Assembly (NCBI GenBank): GCA_024233215.1
Contig: JACKPW010000062.1
Location: forward strand, 1 to 10,074
Reading direction: 5' to 3'
Source of the DNA: Verrucomicrobiales bacterium
GTDB lineage: Bacteria > Verrucomicrobiota > Verrucomicrobiia > Limisphaerales > J093
DNA length: 10,074 bases
The notes beneath the pieces were generated by a model. It searched no databases. It saw only the letters and a program-made list of their open reading frames with translations, and was not told the DNA's origin. The translations under genes were made by a program, and so were the position numbers. Shown here piece after piece: positions 7,109 to 10,074 of the stretch. Numbering within the stretch: position 1 is the first letter of the stretch; every line of letters starts with the position of its first letter.

Positions 7109-9553
7109 ATGAAGACATCGAATCTTTCTCCGCAGGCGGACTGGCCCGCCGGGCTTCGAGTCCCTCCATTCCGACGCTGCGGTAGAGTCCGCCCCCGGCG
7201 ACCTTTGGCGCGTTGTGGGGCCGAGGTTGCGACCGTCATCCTGGCTGTGCTCCTGCCGGGCTGGGCCCGGGCGCAGATTGGACTTTCACGCGTCGGCAGC
7301 CACGCCATTGAGGGTGGCTGCAACGTTGCGATTTCGGGAGACCATGCCTATGTGGCGGTCTGTCCCGATGAAGCGAAGGAGCGGGCCAGCGGCCTGCTTG
7401 TGCTGGACATCACGGATCCCGCCCATCCCTGGCAACTCGGCGCCTGGGAGGGCGAAGGGGACGCAGGCGGACCGTTTTGGCCTGGAACGGAAATCCACGT
7501 CGAAGGAGATCTGGCGTTCGTACCGTGGTTCTGGGGTGAATGGCCGGACCAGACCGTTGGGCTGTTGGTGTTCGATGTGAGTGATCCGGCTCTGCCGAGG
7601 CTGCGGCACCAGGTTGAATTGGGCGTGTCTTGGCCCTGTGTGGCGATTTCAGGTGAACACGCTTACCGGCTCGACGAGGGAGGTTTTGAGGTGCTGGATC
7701 TCAGCGATCCGGGAAACCCGCGAAGGGTCGGCTCCTGCACCGTGAAAGGGTGGGGCGCGTCGATCACGGTTGCAGGCCATCTCGCATACGCACCCTGGAG
7801 TTGGCAGGAAGAGGGGGCGAGGAAGCAGGGTCTGCTGGTGGTCGATGTGCAGGACCCCACCCGCCCGCTGTCGTTGGGACGGCACGATTTGGGGGGGAGA
7901 GATGGCTCGGTATCCAGCATCGCGATCTCGGGGGACACCGCCTGCCTGGGAATCGAAACTTCTGAAGAACAGACGTGGTATCTGCAGGTGGTGGACGTTG
8001 GCGAGCCGGCGCAACCACGGCTCGTGCGAGAATTCAAGGCGGAAGGCATTCTCGATTGGAAGATCGATGTGGCGATCTGGGGGCACTTCGCCTGTATCGC
8101 AGCGGATGATAGTGAGACCCCCTGGCTCAATAATGGGAGCTTGCAGGTCTTCGACCTGGACGCCGGGACTGATTCGGCAATCGTAGCGGGCTACGGCTTT
8201 GAACCGCGTGGCTATCCCATGTCGGTGGCAGTGGCAGGCGATTACGCCTTTCTCCTGACCTACGAGACTCTGGACATTGTCAGTCTGGATGCCCTGCGGC
8301 AACTGGATCTGCCGAGGCCGAAGAAGGTCTTTGAGGTGAAGGACGTCCTGGGGGCCGCCCTGTCGGGACGATATCTTTGCACATTGATCTGGGACGAGGA
8401 TCCCTGGGACACCTTGCTGCAGGTCCATGATCTGGACGCTCCGCAGGGCCCGGAGGTGGTCGGGCAGCTTGCAGGGTTGTCTCCAGGGGAACTACAGGAG
8501 TTCTCGGGAGGCTACGCGTACCTGATCGGAGAACAAGGGGAGTACTTGCAGGTGATCGACTTGAACAACCCCGAACAGCCCCGGCTGGTCGGCGCGCTCG
8601 ACGAGTTGACGGACTCGCGGATCGAAGGGTTGTTTACTCTGGACGGAGATCTGGCCTGTATTCTGGCGGGGGCCAACGAGCAGGCTCCAGGTGGGGTCTG
8701 GCTCAGTGATATGCAGATGATCGACCTGAGCGATCGGTCCAACCCGCGGTTGGTTGGCCGGCTTCGCGATGCCTTCAAGGGAGTTGCACTCCGCGGAGAC
8801 CTGGCCTATGTCACCGGGACAGACCGCCTGGAGGTAATTGATTTGAGCGATCCCGCCCATCCGGGGCTTTTGGGCATCTGGCACGCGCAGTCCGCAGGGA
8901 TTGACACGGGATTGGAATCCTCGCCCGTGCAGGGGTATGGGTTCAGGCGCCTGGACCTGCAGGGCAACCACGTGTACGTGCCTGGGACGTTGGAGGCGGA
9001 CGGTTCCCCGCAGCATGGGCTGGCGGTCCTCGATGTCAGCGATCCCGCCCACCCGGCGTATGTACGTTTCATTGCTTTCAGCGGGGGCGAAGGAACCTGC
9101 AACTGGCACTGGGGCGTAGCCGGGCACTATGCCTATGCCCTGTTCGGACGTGGCTGCAACATGGTGTCACAGGACAGTGCACGTCTGGAGATCATGGACA
9201 TCAGTGATCCACTCAACCTGCGGTTGGCCGCTCAGAATCTGCTGTTTGAGTATTCCCGCGCGGTTTGGCTCCGGCCAATGGTCGTGCAGCCAGGGCGGGC
9301 TCTTCTGTTCTGCTACCATCCGGTACCGCGCAGATCCTGCGTGCTGTTCGAGTTGGAGCCGGCGTTCCGGTCAATCCGGAGTGATGCCGAAGGGATCACC
9401 CTGGAGTGGGAGGATTTCGTGCCAACCACGCTCCAGCGGGCGACCGACGCCGCGCATCCGGATTGGGAGAACATGCCCGGCTACGAAGCGACCAACCGCG
9501 CCACCCTCCCCCGGCGAGCCGGGTCGGAGTTCTTCCGGCTCGTGAGGCCTTGA
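7109..9553 (+). CDS. Secreted LVIVD-repeat beta-propeller protein
   Basis: An 814-aa exported protein of unknown function. ATG 7109 was chosen because the peptide from it has an Arg-rich n-region of about 39 residues, hydrophobic core VATVILAVLL and probable cleavage after ARA (residue 55), and because its leader is duplicated at 9933. In-frame ATG 7085 is an alternative; TTG 6938 is unlikely. From about residue 65 to 700 there are about 13 LVIVD-type repeats. Each pairs a strand such as VAISGDHAYVA with one such as LLVLDITDPAHPWQLG; the best are LEVIDLSDPAHPGLLG and LAVLDVSDPAHPAYVR. LVIVD repeats form beta-propellers in cell-surface or secreted proteins. Residues from about 752 form a C-terminal module (ITLEWEDF...LQRAT...WENMPGY...SEFFRLVRP). 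No enzymatic motif is visible. Likely a surface or periplasmic binding protein. Confidence 0.9.
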   Translation: MKTSNLSPQADWPAGLRVPPFRRCGRVRPRRPLARCGAEVATVILAVLLPGWARAQIGLSRVGSHAIEGGCNVAISGDHAYVAVCPDEAKERASGLLVLDITDPAHPWQLGAWEGEGDAGGPFWPGTEIHVEGDLAFVPWFWGEWPDQTVGLLVFDVSDPALPRLRHQVELGVSWPCVAISGEHAYRLDEGGFEVLDLSDPGNPRRVGSCTVKGWGASITVAGHLAYAPWSWQEEGARKQGLLVVDVQDPTRPLSLGRHDLGGRDGSVSSIAISGDTACLGIETSEEQTWYLQVVDVGEPAQPRLVREFKAEGILDWKIDVAIWGHFACIAADDSETPWLNNGSLQVFDLDAGTDSAIVAGYGFEPRGYPMSVAVAGDYAFLLTYETLDIVSLDALRQLDLPRPKKVFEVKDVLGAALSGRYLCTLIWDEDPWDTLLQVHDLDAPQGPEVVGQLAGLSPGELQEFSGGYAYLIGEQGEYLQVIDLNNPEQPRLVGALDELTDSRIEGLFTLDGDLACILAGANEQAPGGVWLSDMQMIDLSDRSNPRLVGRLRDAFKGVALRGDLAYVTGTDRLEVIDLSDPAHPGLLGIWHAQSAGIDTGLESSPVQGYGFRRLDLQGNHVYVPGTLEADGSPQHGLAVLDVSDPAHPAYVRFIAFSGGEGTCNWHWGVAGHYAYALFGRGCNMVSQDSARLEIMDISDPLNLRLAAQNLLFEYSRAVWLRPMVVQPGRALLFCYHPVPRRSCVLFELEPAFRSIRSDAEGITLEWEDFVPTTLQRATDAAHPDWENMPGYEATNRATLPRRAGSEFFRLVRP

Positions 9554-9677
9554 TTGGGAAGGCGGCACGCGCAAACAACGAGGGACTCGGTGAAAGATCT
9601 GATCCTTGTGGCTGTGCGGGAAAGGTGCCGCGTTACGACCTGTTGGCCGGTGGCATGAACGCCGAACGGGGGTAGGT

Positions 9678-9833
9678 GCCAGGCTGCCGGAAACCTCCAC
9701 CGGCCGCGGCGATCGGGTGTGGACGTGGGAGGAGGTAATCCCCGGCGGCGATTCGGTTGACGCTGATCGGCCGCACGTCTGGGTGCGGACTGACGAGGCG
9801 GCCCGGTTCTTCCGCCTGCGCGAGGTGGATTGA
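9678..9833 (+). pseudogene. Orphan C-terminal FFRL module (probable gene remnant)
   Basis: A 51-codon stretch reading ARLPETST...DRVWTWEEVIPGG...VWVRTDEAARFFRLREVD ends in TGA at 9831-9833. It resembles the C-terminus of the preceding protein (LQRATDAAHPDWENMPGY...GSEFFRLVRP), with an aligned W-E/W-T core and terminal FFRL. No credible start or upstream body exists: the frame upstream begins at best with TTG 9606 in sequence unlike any repeat domain, and the preceding gene is complete. The simplest reading is the 3' stub of a deleted secreted-protein gene. Part of an unrecognised small gene is the alternative. Confidence 0.5.
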
Positions 9834-9834
9834 C

Positions 9835-9852
9835 CGTGGGCCTGGGCTCGCG
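9835..9852 (+). repeat. GC-rich element, copy 3 (weaker)
   Basis: CGTGGGCCTGGGCTCGCG matches the core of copy 1 (517-534) at 15 of 18 positions. It begins 1 base after the TGA of the module remnant and ends 80 bp before ATG 9933. GC bias makes chance similarity more plausible here than for copies 1 and 2. Confidence 0.3.
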
Positions 9853-9878
9853 GGGGAACGAGATTGATCGAGATTGTG

Positions 9879-9932
9879 TGAAAGAAATCCCCGGACCGGA
9901 TCGTATAGAGGTTGAAGGGAACTTCGCATCTC
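9879..9932 (+). promoter_or_regulatory. Duplicated gene leader, copy 2 (upstream of 9933)
   Basis: This leader is paralogous to 7056-7108, with conserved blocks including TGAAAGA, CCCCG, CCGG, ACTT and GCAT and an identical CATGAAGACA around the start codon. It contains GAAA with GTAT 15 bases downstream (second GAAA), a spacing compatible with an ECF-type promoter. AAGGGA at 9915-9920 is a ribosome-site candidate but sits 12 bases from the ATG. Confidence 0.5.
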
Positions 9933-10074
9933 ATGAAGACAGTGAGCCTCCATTCGGACCTGGCCTGGCTGGACAGACGCCAGTCCCCAACAGAAGTCAG
10001 GAAGCCCCAAGGGCGATGGCACTCGACCGGCGCCAGTCGATGCGCACGTCGAGCCGTGCAGCTGGCGCTGGTGA
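9933..10074 (+). CDS. N-terminus of another secreted protein, truncated by window end
   Basis: ATG 9933 opens a frame with no stop for 47 codons up to the last base. The peptide starts MKTVSLHSDLAWLDRR, is Arg/Gln-rich, and ends RCARRAVQLALV just as a hydrophobic core begins, so it looks like an unusually long signal-peptide n-region. It resembles the N-terminus of the LVIVD protein (MKTSNLSPQADWP...RCGAEVATVILAVLL) in its MKT start, L/W positions and an RC before the core. Together with the shared leader this suggests a related exported gene, possibly a tandem LVIVD paralogue. The body lies beyond the window, so the product is unknown. Confidence 0.6.
   Translation, partial: MKTVSLHSDLAWLDRRQSPTEVRKPQGRWHSTGASRCARRAVQLALV

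Larger units (their letters stand above)
9554..9932. other. Region between the LVIVD gene and the truncated gene
   Basis: This 379-bp stretch has no complete gene. Bases 9554-9677 contain nothing I recognise. 9678-9833 is the module remnant. 9835-9852 carries a weaker copy of the GC-rich element and 9879-9932 the duplicated leader. I see no stem followed by a T-run that would make a terminator for the LVIVD gene. Confidence 0.55.

Noticed and set aside
7109..7275. Twin-arginine (Tat) signal in the LVIVD protein
   Set aside because: RR pairs occur, but none is followed by the x-F-L-K type pattern and the hydrophobic core is some distance away; a Sec signal with a long n-region fits better.
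6166..7323. 385-aa minus-strand ORF spanning the end of one secreted-protein gene and the start of the next
   Set aside because: It is antisense to two well-supported genes, rich in Arg/Gly/Pro, and shows no domain or signal. It is a codon-bias shadow in GC-rich DNA.

Overview
The window is GC-rich and densely coding, with every supported gene on the + strand. Its content suggests a member of the Verrucomicrobiota or a related PVC-group bacterium, possibly a Limisphaerales/Pedosphaera-like lineage. The evidence is an ECF-type sigma factor beside a membrane Ser/Thr kinase carrying WD40 repeats, large secreted beta-rich proteins ending in an '...FFRL' module common in that phylum, and degenerate short tandem repeats between genes. 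The taxonomic call is inference from gene style, not from a marker gene.

Left to right: (1) the 3' part of a DUF4256-family gene (window edge to 394). (2) A 235-bp gap with a doubtful 34-codon ORF and a GC-rich hairpin-forming repeat. (3) An ECF-like sigma-70 family factor (630-1385). (4) A 282-bp gap with two 9-bp-period tandem repeats, a 15-bp inverted repeat and a possible 52-aa upstream ORF. (5) A 1063-aa protein kinase (1668-4859): N-terminal zinc-ribbon-like Cys motif, complete Hanks-type kinase domain, one transmembrane helix, then about 14 WD40 blades. (6) A 415-bp gap with decayed repeats and two competing hairpins. (7) A secreted 553-aa protein of unknown function (5275-6936) with two jelly-roll-like parts. 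(8) A secreted 814-aa protein (7109-9553) with about 13 LVIVD repeats and a C-terminal FFRL module. (9) A 379-bp stretch holding an orphan FFRL module, probably a pseudogene remnant. (10) The start of another secreted protein (9933 to window end) whose 5' leader and N-terminus resemble those of the LVIVD gene.

Working interpretation: items 3 and 5 look like a kinase/ECF sigma regulatory pair, in which the kinase senses something through its extracytoplasmic propellers. Items 7, 8 and 10 are exported proteins that may be the output or simply neighbours. The most unusual signals are non-coding. One is a duplicated gene leader upstream of 7109 and 9933. The other is a GC-rich element found 80-98 bp upstream of three different start codons (sigma factor, LVIVD gene, truncated gene), which could link the regulator to the secreted proteins. 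No known mobile element, CRISPR array, tRNA or rRNA was seen.
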